From Zeugodacus cucurbitae (lineage: Eukaryota > Arthropoda > Insecta > Diptera > Tephritidae): a DNA stretch of 64,000 bases. Below the pieces are notes generated by a model. It had not been told where the DNA came from, did no database searches, and worked only from the letters and a program-made list of their open reading frames with translations. Where the stretch lies: contig NC_071667.1 in assembly GCF_028554725.1 (NCBI RefSeq), positions 54,305,501 through 54,369,500 of the forward strand. The letters run 5' to 3'. Both the position numbers and the translations under genes were made by a program. Shown here piece by piece: positions 49,502 through 61,802 of this stretch; position 1 is the stretch's first letter; each line of letters begins with the position of its first letter.

Positions 49502-49652
49502 ATCATCGGATTTCAACTCGTCTCGTCATCCTGATCATTTTGGTATACATAACCCTATATCTAACTCGTTTAGTTTTATGACTTACAAACAACCGTTATA
49601 ACAAAACTATTATAATACTCTCTTAGCAACTTTTGTTGCGAGAGTATAAAAA
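48251..49652 (+). repeat. Family B repeat, copy B4 (longest)
   Basis: Start ACAAGTATCGAAAGGCTAAA, then TTCGGGTGTAACCGAA hairpin and TTTTATACTCTCG. GGCGTGG/GTCGTGG modules lie at 48832, 49111 and 49386 (279 and 275 bp apart). A GACAGACAGACGGACGGACG-type tract lies at 49469-49501. The end hairpin pairs TACTCTCTTAGCAAC with GTTGCGAGAGTA at about 49615-49646. It is 1.4 kb with no believable ORF. Confidence 0.8.
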
Positions 49653-50603
49653 TTATTATAAAGAACTAAATCAAAGTAAATGCTCAAAGCAGCACTGATT
49701 TACTCATTCATACAACAGCTGTTTCTACATCTGACGGTTGCTAGCTGCTGCTAGTGAAAATTGCACCAGCCGAAACCAGCAGCTCTCATGCGATCAGCTG
49801 ACGCTCTCTTCTGCTAGTTTCTTCTAATTTTTTGAGTAAAGAAACGCTTTTCCAGCAGAAACTTGACAAATTAATATTTGCCAGCAGTTAATATACAGAC
49901 CTACTATGTCACATCGTATTCAATAAATACATAAACATGTATATGGTAGCAGCTAAATGGTATAGGGAGTAAACTAGAAATTTACCGTATTTCAAATAAC
50001 AATCGAATAATAACTATATTGCGAGTCTAATATATTCCCTTAGTAAATGCAACATTTCACACATCTGCACTGACCAAAGGGCTTCTGGACTTCCTTATCT
50101 GAACTAACTCAAATCCTCATTATTGTAGAACTCATACGCCATGGCGACCGCTTTATTCGGTTGAATTCGCAATGTTATCGGATACAAATTTATCAGTTGT
50201 TAATCAATGTTTCATAATTTATATTAAATTTTGTAAAGTGACAAAAACTATGCCACATTTATATTAATATTCAGCGAAATTGAGAATTATTTAGAGATTG
50301 TTTAACTTAACAGAAATATTATGGTCATTAGAGTATTTTTTTTTACTTTCTATTAAGGTCAAAACATGTTCCAAATGTCATTAAGATATCTGACTTTTTA
50401 TAACTATTGATATCTATCTCATTGCTTGGGTAATCAAATATACTGATAAAATTAATATTCATTCACGTTGAGTAAGAAAACGTAGGTTACACAAGCGCAA
50501 TGTTTTTAGATCACACTACGGTTCGACGTTCTTCATAGCAACAGGGTTTAACGGGGTTCATGTATTAATTGGAACAATTTCCCTCTTAGTCTGTTTAATC
50601 CGA
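49653..50603. other. Noncoding spacer with E-box pair
   Basis: Besides the CAGCTG words noted separately, nothing was recognised. Confidence 0.35.
49714..49802. promoter_or_regulatory. Pair of AWCAGCTGWT-like E-boxes
   Basis: AACAGCTGTT at 49714-49723 and ATCAGCTGAC at 49793-49802. The first matches, and the second nearly matches, the palindromic E-box core-promoter motif known from Drosophila promoters. No transcript start or gene can be tied to them. Confidence 0.25.
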
Positions 50604-51273
50604 TATTTAAAGGGATATATACAGTTAGGAGGTCGAAAAAGACACTTTTCAAGAATTTTTTCTAAGCAAACTATTTGGTTTATAGATTTGAAACTTGGCA
50701 GGTATATTATGACAGCCTTACACTATATTCACATATTTTTTATTGCCAAAAATAATTATCGGTAACGTTGATATTGCCAATTTTGCAGAGGACCACAAAA
50801 AAAAGTCCTCTTGCGATGAGCACGATATCTCTGGACTGGATCATCTAAAATGCAAAAAAACTAATTAAATTTTATTAATATAATAAATAATCTAGTGATT
50901 GATCGAAGGAATTAAATTGTTTGACAAAATGGCGGCTACTCAAAGCAAAAGGTTCGATTTTCGACCAAAATTCGGGTCTTTAATTGTTTATAAAAATAAG
51001 ATTTTCGTCGGATTAATTACTAAGAAATATAGTTAAGAAGCTTGTGTAAAAATTTCAGACCGATCGGTTCAGCCCTTTCTGAGAAATCTTGCTCACCGAC
51101 TTTGAAAACACCGTTTCGAGAAAAACGAGTTTAAAGTTTTGAAAGCACTTTACATGTAGTCGGCGCGAATTCACTAATGTGTCTATAACTTCGGATCGAC
51201 TTGAAATTTTGTAATTATTAAGAAAATATATATATTTTTTGAAAGTCCTAACTGTATATAACCCCTTAAATAA
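50604..51273. mobile_element. TIR-type nonautonomous element D, copy 2
   Basis: The left end reads ATTTAAAGGGATATATACAG then TTAGGAGGTCGAAAA. The right end, reverse-complemented, reads ATTTAAGGGGTTATATACAG then TTAGGACTTTCAAAA. These are imperfect inverted repeats of about 35 bp. TA also flanks an inner CAGTTAGGA terminus (50622 to 51254), so the true end could be either. About 670 bp, noncoding. Copy 1 is at 39876-40485. Confidence 0.6.
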
Positions 51274-51361
51274 TAATTTCTCTAAAACACATCTCTTCGA
51301 ATTTGAAGCGACTGCATGATACTGAGATTTTGATACTCACATTTTGTTGATATTGTATGAT

Positions 51362-51905
51362 TAGGTTAGGTTAGGTTTGTAGGCAGATCTCTGCAAGACA
51401 GAACGATCTCACTTAGACAGCCTGGCGCTGTCCATTGTGATGCCAATAAAACTCCCCGTGGATCGAAGACCTTTATGATTCAGCAAACCGCTTGGAATCC
51501 GTTATAAATTTCTTAAGGCTGGTAATATCGATTCTAGCCAATTCGCTAGGATCGTCGAAAAAGGGCTTTCGGAGGTGTTTCAACCTCAGTCTGGCAAAAG
51601 CTGGACAGTGCAGTAGGAAATGCTTAGATGATTCCATCTCGCCTTCCTCCATACAGCTTTGGCAACTAGCATCTGCCACGATCCCAAGTCTAACCGCATG
51701 GGTACCCATTGGACAATGTCCAGTAAGTACCCCTATGATTGCGCTGAGATGGACCTTGCCCAGAGAAAGTAGTTGAAAGGACCGCTTACGCTCCACAGAG
51801 GGCCAAAAGGACCTCGCCACTGCACAAGTACTGGTAGTTGACCAGCGCTTGACGAGCTTATGCGTAGTCTGCATGTCCAGCGCTCTTGCGCAGGTGGACC
51901 ATGGA
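51362..51905 (-). mobile_element. 5'-truncated RNase H-type LINE 3' end with CCTAA tail
   Basis: A minus-strand frame (51874 down to 51473) encodes the C-terminal part of a non-LTR retrotransposon polyprotein: a VHLSAIIGVLTGHCPMGTHA segment typical of the RNase H end, followed by a Cys/His finger C-x2-C-x-E-...-H-x4-C in SCQSCMEEGEMESSKHFLLHC. It stops before a 3' UTR that ends in CCTAACCTAACCTAAT at 51361-51377. I/LOA/R1-type LINEs combine these features; the exact clade is uncertain. There is no reverse transcriptase upstream, so it is a dead 5'-truncated insertion. Confidence 0.75.
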
Positions 51906-52904
51906 CTACCAATGTACTCTCTCTATTGTATGATTATAGACAAGAACAAAATCCTCAGAAGAAGTGTTGAACTCTCATTTGAACACATTTCAACAATGCG
52001 TTTTGCTAAAGTGATTGATTTCGATTATAGCAAGTTTATCCGTAAAGCTTAAAATAGGAGACTCCATGACCTGTAATGACGACAACAAAGGAAAGTCAAA
52101 GGGACAACCACAAAAACTTCGGCGAAGAGCACTATGTGATGTCTATTATTATATTAAATCTTTTACAGCTTATAAATCTTCAAACAATGCTTGGAATGAC
52201 TAGTTAGTGTTGCCCACTATTCGAATAATTACATATGTATGTATATATAGTATGATAATAAAAGCTATAATATATGTTTTTGAAATATTTGGCCTAATTT
52301 ATGTATTCGAACTTCAAATAATAACGATGCAACTTAATTTCAATGTTTAGCTCGACAGAATTTCTAATAATCTCAGTGTAATGATTGTGACTAATTTATG
52401 GAAGTCCCTTACGCTGATTTAAGATAACTATTTGTGATGATTTATGTTAACTATTTGCATTTTTCGACATTTTGTCTTAATTATTTGTTTACATTTAACG
52501 CCTTGCCATAAAAGTGTCAATTTTAACGAGTTCGCATCACTTTTTCGAAATTAGCATGTATAGCATACCATCATATCATACTCGTACATACCCCAACAGT
52601 AAGTAGGCAAATGACTAAATTTCGCTAGCGCTGCAAAGTGGAGAAATGTAAATTAGTTGTTTTGTCAAAACGCCGTTACATACCGCTAACCATTGTAGCC
52701 GGAGTGTGAAGCTGACAGCAATTTTTTTATTATTTTTTGTAAAAGCAAATTCGTCGAAAATCCCCTCAAACTAACACTATTGCGGAGATCACGCGGTGCA
52801 TGCGAAATGACAGATAACCACTCGTATTTACAACTATGTGCATGTATGTAATGGCTGCAGGCGTTTGCGTTGCCAAAACCGGTGTTGATGATTTCTGTTG
52901 CCGC
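51906..52904. other. Noncoding spacer, 3' flank of the 52.9 kb exon
   Basis: AT-rich. No clear polyadenylation site could be tied to the exon ending at 52905. Confidence 0.3.
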
Positions 52905-53039
52905 TTAGCCGTTAGCGCCACGCGTTTTGCCTGTTCCGTGGTTGGGTGACGAGTGGTCACCACTCAATGAACGGCCACCACTACCCGATTTGGGCACAGC
53001 GCCAATGAAGATCAACTCGTAGCTTAGCTGCGACAATTG
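52905..53039 (-). CDS. Probable terminal coding exon of an unidentified minus-strand gene
   Basis: After a candidate acceptor (CGTATAG at 53040-53041) an open frame of 44 codons ends at TAA (52905-52907). The peptide begins QLSQLSYELIFIGAVPKSGS and continues Gly/Ser/His/Asn-rich to a GKTRGANG end. Third positions are strongly G/C (TAC, GAG, ATC, TTC, GGC, GTG, CCC, CAC, AAC), unlike surrounding DNA, which argues for coding. The acceptor has a poor pyrimidine tract; TCGCAG at 53028 or nearby is an alternative. I do not recognise the family. It may belong with exons further up on the minus strand. Confidence 0.4.
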   Translation of the reverse strand, partial: QLSQLSYELIFIGAVPKSGSGGRSLSGDHSSPNHGTGKTRGANG

Positions 53040-53880
53040 CTATACGAATTGCGCTGGCGTCTAAACTTGTTCGAAACCATTGGACTAAAATTAATGAATA
53101 GATACATATGTTTTTTTTTTGTCTCGATCATAGTTGTTTTCGTTATTTTCTTAAAATTTCTTGTTTTTTTTTTTTGGTTGTTTAATCAGGAATCACGCGC
53201 TCGACGGTTTATAAAGTTATCATGTGACTTTCAAATTATGCAACTCTGACCATCATGTGATCAAATGCATATATGTATGTATGTAGGTATGAAAATATAT
53301 GAGTAAATATAGTTATGTAGATATGTACAAGCTGAGTACCCTACATTCAGTTGTGTTGACAAAATCGAAGTAGTCAGGAGAGATTTGAATTGAGGCAATA
53401 CAGTGCTAGTAGCATTTTTGTTTAGTTAAAACAAAGCATTAATTATATAAATTTCTAAAATATTTCTTTTTGATTTAGTTATCGGGGTTAGATTAGTCTA
53501 GAATTTTCAAAAAATCGATTATTTTTGTTTGGCTAAAAGTACACTTAGTACTTCTAAAAATATTAATCAAAAAGTAAATAAATGAATTTTTCAATCGATT
53601 GACACTCGCTTACTAAACATATAATTTTTGTGTAGGGTGCCTTATTTATATTTGCATATCTTGTGATCGATACAAGTTTCATCGCGCGAAATTTGTAAAC
53701 ATATTTTTAATCAATACATATACATACATAGTTAATGTATAGTTTGTGGCGCCTTAACGCCTCCAACGGCCACGATTATAGTTTGTTGTATATCATTTTC
53801 AAAGCCAAATGAAGATATGAATGAATTCGTTTGTGCGACACTATTTCGATCTCACTTACATACCTATGCAAATTCGAATA
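53040..53880. other. Noncoding spacer
   Basis: T-rich runs at 53110-53175 and TATG repeats at 53268-53285. No gene was recognised. Confidence 0.35.
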
Positions 53881-53925
53881 CGAGGGTGGTTCGATAAGTC
53901 CAACTCGAATTGTTGCTTATAGAGA
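53881..53925 (+). mobile_element. Solitary mariner-type terminal repeat
   Basis: TA is followed by CGAGGGTGGTTCGATAAGTC, a typical mariner inverted terminal repeat that shares its first 8 bp with the MITE at 33285. No matching opposite end was found downstream; the partner has been lost or mutated. Confidence 0.5.
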
Positions 53926-55819
53926 TTTGGAATTTAAAGAAGGTACTATTAATTACACTGTACAACATACGGCTAGATATTGGACCAAGCTAAATTTTTA
54001 CGCGAGAGTGTATTCCCCGATTTTCGAAGTTAACCTACACAATAGAAAAATTTCTTCGGATTTCGAAAAAAAAAAGATTTTTGTAAAAAAGTATTATTAA
54101 TTACAGGATATACATAGTTACTAAAAATGCAAAATGTGGATGTAATCTATATTTTCCTTTTAATTTTAAGGTGTATAAAACTTTGCGATGTGATCGAGTA
54201 TTTTACGTGTAAAATTTTGTATTGTTTTCGATGATCTAACTCTGACCCTCTGAAGATTTAACTCTAACCTTCCATATATTTAAAATCTGCTATTCATTAT
54301 TTAGCATACGCTATAAGCTCCTTAGGCGTGTAAAGATACATACTTACTCTTATAAATCTCAAATACATATATATATACCACAATGAGATATCTATGTACC
54401 ACTTAATGGAAGCAAATTGTTACAGGTGCAGAGCCCAAGCGGAACGACGTTTCATAAGTTAGTTCTTAATTTCCGTGTATATCATATACTAATAACCAAA
54501 AAAGGTATTCAAACGACGTCAAAAAGAGATTTTTGCGTATAAAAAATCAAAAATTCCACAGAATAAATACAAATTCAATTTAATTCAATGCTTCGAATGT
54601 GATAATGGGTAAAACCAACAGAAAATACCAGGACTTGGGTTCGAAATTACTTTGGTATTTACCCCGATTTGGACTCCTGCTTCCCTCAAACAACAAGAGA
54701 TTGAAAATCTATTTAGCGCAAATTAAGAAATAATCGCCAAATGAGATCAATTTTAAATAATTCTCGAACTTTTCGAAAATTATACCCAGAAATGACTTGG
54801 TTAAATTTTTTTTTGCACAAAGTGATTGTTTCGGATTACCCATAAGAAGTTTGAAATTTTCGAACAAAACGTTTCTGACATTTCTATTTTTTTACCAAAA
54901 AAAATATTCCAAAAGCCACGGACTTATCAAACTACTCTCATCTTAAAATTTTGCATAAGTTTACATCCATATACATATAGCGTCCACTTAATTGTATTGG
55001 CTTTGTTTCCACACAACTGATGCATAATAATAGAAAATCTAACCGGTTCAAAGATAAAGCATTCCAAACGATGGACTAACTGCTCTTAACGGTGCTAATA
55101 AAATTAGTAGTGTGATTTTATATTATAGTGTACAGTTTATTTAATATGCTAGCGATCAATGAACTTCATCCTTCAGAACATATTACTCATCAGTGAAATG
55201 GAAATTCTAAAACAAATAAACTTTTCGCTCATCAAAATTACAGAATTAATATATTTGTTTTCGTTTATTTTTCTTCGTCATATATTTATTACTTCCTTAT
55301 ACAGTTTCGATATTTGATAGGCGAACATCCTTTAAAGGCGAAAGATAACGCATTAAAGCAGTCAAGTAATTGCGAAATCTCCCTAAGTGTAATTGATCAG
55401 CATGCAAACTACATTATTTGATTATATAATTTCCTGGAGGATTTTTATTTTATTCCTTTTACTGTAATTTCTGGTCTGACGAGGATTTTAATTACCTATG
55501 TATATATGAGAGTAGAAAGTCGTATTTAGAAAAGTGGTAATTAATTTAACATTTCCACTGGATTATGAATTTAACTAAGTTTAATTACTTTTAAAAGTCT
55601 GAGCGCCTGCAAATAGATAACAATATTTTGTTCGTTATATTTTTACATCTGATTTTTTTTACTACTATATGAAGTTCTTGTTTGTAGAATAACTTGGTCT
55701 CTAAGTTAACACCTTGTTTTATGTATTGTAGCAAAAAATAAGAGATCGATAATTAACAGTTGTATATTTATTTATAAACCCTTAAAATTTTCTGTCGATT
55801 CTATAGTAGCTTCGTAAGT
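53926..55819. other. Noncoding spacer with possible family C scrap
   Basis: A phrase at 53970-54060 (ATATTGGACCAAGC ... TTTTCGAAGTTAACCT) resembles family C. Nothing else was recognised. Confidence 0.3.
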
Positions 55820-56005
55820 CTACCAAACGTCTGAAGAAGTAAACTTCCTAGTATGAATCTTACAATTACTTAATTGAACAGAATTCCGGTAACTTGATAA
55901 TCTTCTGTCTATGAAGGTTTGTCCAAGTAAAATTGTATGGGCTGTATAACTTACTGCATCGTCCTGCTGGAGCCTTTTATCAACTAGATCACTAAACTTA
56001 TGCAT
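55820..56005 (-). pseudogene. Tc1/mariner-group transposase fragment
   Basis: The 61-codon minus frame contains LQQDDAVSYTAHTILLGQTF, which resembles the FQQD-G-A-x-x-H-T-A block around the second catalytic aspartate, followed by I-D-R-R-L-S-S-Y-R-N. Here the G after QQD is D and H is Y, so it is decayed. No terminal repeats were seen. Identification rests on one motif. Confidence 0.45.
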
Positions 56006-57935
56006 GTAAAATTATATATTATTTCTCTAAAAAACTATACCCCTTATTTTTGTTTATCAGAGTAAACATTTCTAACATTTTCCCGTTTAATAACAATTTA
56101 TAAAAAAAATAGTATTGCCTATTAATAATGGTTTAGTTAAAGAGTTTTTTTTTCAATTACAGAAACCACGTTTGATTGCAACATACTCAATTAGAATTGA
56201 ATACGCTGAAGAATACCAATTAAGGGTAAGTTACTTGCAACAACATTCGCAATTATTATTTTTTTTTAATATCTTCAAAGTACGTTAACCCCATGAATTG
56301 GAAACAAATTTTTATCTATCTTTTTTGTTTTAAACGGTCTTTAAAACTGATTTTGGATTAGTTTCAGTTTGACTATGACAAATCAGCTTTTTAGTTGAAA
56401 ATAATGAAATTTTTATCGATCTTACTTATCCTAATTTAGTTGAATCAAAAAGTCACTTTTCATTTTAAATAGATAAATCACCAGAAGCTTGCAATTGACA
56501 TATTTGCCATTAAGTTATTTTTGTTTTAAATGTGAGATTATTTGTGCAATGGCACATATTTTCTATAGGCCTTTTGAAAATCAATTGTTTTGCTCTTTTC
56601 TTTTTGATTCGCATTGTTTGCACGTTTCAGTTGCAATTTAGCACGTGACATTTACTGGTAAGCGGCCCATGTTGAAATGACAATCAATTGCATGATATCG
56701 TGCTGCCTACTTATATGAAATAAATGTGTTACATATAAACATACTATAAACACTTACAAGCTACTTGTATTCGTAGGCCTAACCTCTTGGCCAATATTTT
56801 GCTAAATTTAAATGCTATCAACGTCAGGCGACATTGAAAATTTGCGATCGTTGAACGTCTATTAGTTTTATACAAATTATTTGTGGATCAGTTGCTTAGT
56901 GGCATATAAAAAGTGAATGCCCCGATTTTCGATATTGCTGAAAAGGCAAGTGTTTTTGCAGAGAAAGATTTATCAACAATAGGCTCTCATTGACATGAAC
57001 GTTTCCTTGGATCAGTGCTGCATTTCTTCTATCTGCCATTAATTAATTTGAAAATATGAAAGAAATTGGGTACGCAGTCACTGCAATAATTACAAGTATA
57101 TTCATACAAAGTAATGGAAAGTAATCAACTTAAATACAATCTAAACCGCTGTTAGAAACTGCGTAATAGAAGAAACGAGATATTTTTCGACAATAAGAGC
57201 TAAATAAACATATTATTAAGCACAGTTTAATACGTTGTCATTAAGATTACTTCAAAAGTAAACATCAGTTTATTGTCATTTTTGATAAATTAGATTTTTT
57301 TTACATTCAGTAATAATTAAGCCAAGTGAACGTGCCACAGCTGGCGTACCCAGATGATATCGACATTATCAGCTTAAACTAATGGCCATAGAGATAAAAG
57401 AAAAATTCGGTACTAACTAATATTTACGGTAGTAAACGAGGATAATTCAACTTCGTTTTAAGTACATAAATGTTGACGATCTTCTTTGAACATTATAAAC
57501 ACCTAATGTTTAATGGATAATAAGTGGGCAAATCCTCTTCTTTTATTTTTTCATATTTTTCAAATATTCTTAACTGTATCAGATGTAAAGGGGCTTTGGT
57601 TTCTGAATAGTGATCTGTACCATGATCACGGTTCTACGATTTAAACCTTCACCAATTCTCATTTTGCCCTCTTCAAGCAAAACCACGCCTACTCCCAATT
57701 GAACGTCATTTAGAAATGTTATTAGCCGCTTAAATGCTGCTAGCAGTTTCAGTATATGGCCATGATATGAACAATATTATCGAGATAGAAAATATCACAA
57801 TTAGTGCCCTTGCGATATGGCAACTTTAATCCAAAAAGTATTTAAATTAGTTTTTACTTCTTCCCCTAGAACTCTATGCTTCCTCCTGGGTTCACCTGTA
57901 TCATTTGGCTTATAAATATACTTGATATAATTTTT
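56006..57935. other. Noncoding spacer
   Basis: No exon was recognised. A short AACCACGCCTACTCCCA phrase at about 57680 may be a family B scrap. Confidence 0.35.
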
Positions 57936-59040
57936 AACAACAAAAGTTGCTAAGAGAGTATTATAGTTTTGTTCACATAACGGTTATTTGTGTCACCAAG
58001 AAATAAAAGACTTAGATATGGGGTTATATATATTTAAATGGTCAGGATGACGAGTGGAGTTTAAATCCGGATGTCTGTCCGTCCGTCTGTCCGTGCAAGC
58101 GATCACTTGAGTAAAAATTGAGATATCTTAATGAAACTTGGAACACTTATTCATTGGCACCCTGAGGAGGTTGGTATTGAAAATGGACGAAATCGGACCA
58201 TTGCCGCACCCACAAAATGGCAAAAACCTAAAACCTATAAAGTGTCATAACTAAGCCATAAATAAAGTTATGAAAATAAATTTTGGTACAGAGGATCGCA
58301 TTAGCGAGGGGCACCTCCCCCAAATAGGTTTTTTATTTATATTTCGCAAACCAATAGAACTATATAAACCAAACTTTCTGCAGTCGTTTCTTTTAGCCAT
58401 TTCCTTAAACAGTCCAAAAATGAAAGAATTCGGATAATAACTACGCCCTCCTCCCATACAAACCTGACCTGACCAAACCAAACACCTGATGACGTGGGTG
58501 GAATATGGGCGAAATTGGTTCACTACCACGCCCACTTCCCATGTAACTCAATTTTGAATTCCCTCTGATTCGTTCACTTTATAATATATAAATTAAGAAC
58601 CAATGAAGATAGCGGAATAAAACTTTACACAAATACTGTATTTGAGCTGTGGCATCACTTGTTCCTTGTCAACATCGGACCATGACTTTTCAAGTCCCCA
58701 TGAAGAATTCAGTGCCTAAGGGTAATTTTTCAACGAAATATAGCTAAATCTTTCAGACTTTTTAATGTAATTCAGAGGAATTTTTTTCTTTTAACAGTTT
58801 GTCTCTGTACCAAAACTGGTTAAAATCGGGTCATAACTTCCCCTAGATCCCATATATCTAATTATAGGTAATATAAAATTAAGTGAGCGTATAGTCTTCG
58901 ATATATTGAATCTTTGTGGTGAAAACGAGTGAAATCGGTTCATCAATTACCTCAGTCTCCATATACTATTTATGATAATTTTCGTTATTCTATTGAACTT
59001 TATGCCGAATATATATGTATGTCGAATTGTGTTATTTAAA
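57936..59040 (-). repeat. Family B repeat, copy B5 (5' truncated)
   Basis: The 3' hairpin side lies at 57936-57965 (AACAACAAAAGTTGCTAAGA then GAGTA). A TGTCCGTCCGTCTGTCCGTG tract is at 58076-58095. It ends near 59040 within the phrase that precedes TTGCGAGAGTATA in other copies, so the 5' hairpin is missing. Confidence 0.7.
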
Positions 59041-61084
59041 GTCTCATCGATATCCCTACGTTTTTAATTGCTGGCCTCATTATATCAAATTACTCAACAT
59101 ATAGAAATGTATGAGCAAGTAAGTTTGTGTGCGCCTATCATACGATTCAGCTTACGTATGAAGCCCAAAATGTTGAAGAAGTTTTTTATAACTTCTGATA
59201 CTACTCTGCAATGAAATATAATATAATTTTAACAATATAGAATTGCTAACAAAATATTTGGTTAACACTCAAATAATTTCAACTATAGCGCCCTCTATTT
59301 AAAACATAAGTGCGGCCACCTGCCAGCCAAGCAGAAAGTTACTTTCTATTGTTAAATAAACGCGAGAATATTTGCGAGGCGTAGTAGGTCAGGTGGTTTG
59401 GCAGATTTTCAACAAGTGATTGGTAGAGAATATAAAATCGTTTACAAACTCACATGTGATACGAGTATTTATACATATAATTTAGTAATCAAAGAGAGAA
59501 AAATGCAAACACACACACACATGTCGAACTATACACAGTTAGATGGAAAGACAATATAATAAATAACTCATGCAAATTGATATTTTATATTTCAGACAAT
59601 TATGTGCAGCAACAATTAGCTCGTAGTAGAATTAATTGTCTGTGGAATAAACGTGAGTGTTGTTTATCTTGCGCTTCCAACTTTTTTATATAATCAAATA
59701 ATGATTTTTTTTTTTAAATACAATATCAGAGGAAAACGCAAAAGTCGAAATTGTTGTAAATGATTATGCATGCAATAATGTTGATCTCGTGATGGAAAAA
59801 GTTTAAATACAAATAAGTAACATTGTATTTTTAACACGAAAGTGATTTGAAAATAAAATAATGAAGAAGTTAGATGCTTGCACGGATGGCCTTCATTACT
59901 CATTGCACAACAGCGGCACGATAGTCTACCGTTGTGTTGAGCATCAAATAAAGTGGTCAATTATCAGCTGTCGGAGAGAACACTTTGCAATTTCGATATT
60001 TGTAGTTGCGAGGAAGTAAAATAAGTTAATTAAGGTTTACATGTTTCATCAAGCACCCAAAGTTTCAAATGTAGTCCGCTCTGTGTTTGTCATGTATTCT
60101 CTCAGAAATGTCGGTTAATTCCTCCTCTTTTCTATTTTTCGTTTGTAGTATTTCATAGGTGAATGACTTCTTACCATTTGTTCCATAGTAAATTAAAAAC
60201 GAACAAATTAAATTACTCACTAAATGCTTTCTAATTGTTTATTTCTAATTGTTCCATTTAGCGTTTCTACTTCTATTACAATGTAGACAATATCCAGTGA
60301 AGCATCAACGACAGACACACATTTCAAAATTATCGCAATTCATGTAATTTAAATTGGACACTGACTTTTATCAAGGTCATGCAAAAAAATTATCTTATTT
60401 ACATTAAAAATATTTCCATGTACATTCATACAATAATAAGCGTTCATAACAATGCTTTCTGCAATTTCAGCACAAAACGAAAGCGTTCAACAAAATAAAC
60501 AAATTCATCATTTCCATTAAAAAAGTTGTATCAATATTTGCATTACTTAACATTATAGCGAAAGCTTTTGTTTAAAATAGAGCATCAGCAGTTTTACACA
60601 TTCCGTTCGACTGATTCATACTGAGGTATTGAGGTACTTTTCTGGTTAAAAATTGTGTATTTCGCTTACTTCATTTCACTCTCAAAAAATCCAATAATAC
60701 GAGAATATCAATAACAGACATTGCTTTGGAATTTTGCAGATAATTACATCTGTATGGGAACGAATTGAGTAAAATGTCCGTTTAGAAATCCAACCTAGAA
60801 TCAAGCTGGCTAACATATGCTATTTTGGTTACTGCGAAGTAAAGGTTCCCAGACGAATCAGTGCAGTAGCTTTGACAATACTTGTTGTAGATCTGAAGTT
60901 ATTTAAGAGCCAAATTTTGAAGAACCTTTAAATCATGCGAGTTTATAGAACTATTGAGCTTATAGCTCTGCAAGAAGACCTATAAATTTAAACCAAATCT
61001 GAGTGCTTATAAAATATTTTGATAAACTCTTGAAGTCGCTTTGTGATATTGGTGTAGTATAACCAAGTATGAATTACACTATCC
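59041..61084. other. Noncoding spacer
   Basis: Contains an (AC)n run at 59509-59521. No gene was recognised. Confidence 0.4.
59509..59521. repeat. (AC)n microsatellite
   Basis: Short uninterrupted AC dinucleotide run. Confidence 0.85.
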
Positions 61085-61225
61085 GGTAAAATTTTCTTTT
61101 TTTGGGTATTGAATCAAATACAATTCTTCCAGGAGATTGAGTCATAAGAAAAAAATGTATGTTCTTTCGAAGTTAAACTCCAAAATCGAAATATTCGCCA
61201 TCGAATTTCGAAATTTAGCTTACTG
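61085..61225 (+). repeat. Family C, left arm of an inverted pair
   Basis: Phrases TTGGGTATTGAATCAAA, then CGAAGTTAAACTCCAAAATC and CGAAATATTCGCC match copy 1 at 500-590 and, inverted, 61615-61775. Confidence 0.5.
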
Positions 61226-61614
61226 GAAACGCCATTATTAATCAATGTATGTAAGTTACCAAACCTTTTCTTCTTATTCAAATGATATATAGCACTCGAA
61301 GATGGATTTAAAAATAAATAAAAAATTTTATTTCAAAAATACATATTTCCTCTATATAAAATATATATAATTTTTATATTTTTTTCATATTGAAATTAAA
61401 TAAATTCTGATCCAAGATCGCTTAAGCTGATTCACAATCATACAAAATGTACAAATTGGACCAATATTTTTCGAAATATAAAGCTTTCATCTTTTTCGAA
61501 CATTCAATTTCGACTGCTTATATCATGTGTCATATAAGCTGGATCGAAACATTTTATACAACATTGCATTAAGGGGAAACCTTTTTACCGACTGTATCCT
61601 ATAATTAATAATAA

Positions 61615-61775
61615 TTTTTAATAAGCCTTTTTTCGAGCTTCGAAGGCGTATATTTCAATTTTGGAGGCTGACTTTGAAAATCGTAGAACACACGTGTTTT
61701 ACTTATAATTAAAACTCCCGGAGAAAGTAACTTTGGTCCAATAACCAGCCGAGTGTTGGTGATACACAGAATACA
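61615..61775 (-). repeat. Family C, right arm of an inverted pair
   Basis: On the minus strand it reads TTATTGGACCAAAGTTACTT, later CAGCCTCCAAAATTGAAATA and CGCCTTCGAAG. This mirrors the arm at 61085-61225 across about 390 bp, suggesting one element with long, decayed inverted arms. Confidence 0.5.
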
Positions 61776-61802
61776 AAAAATTCAAATAGTTACAAATGTT
61801 TG

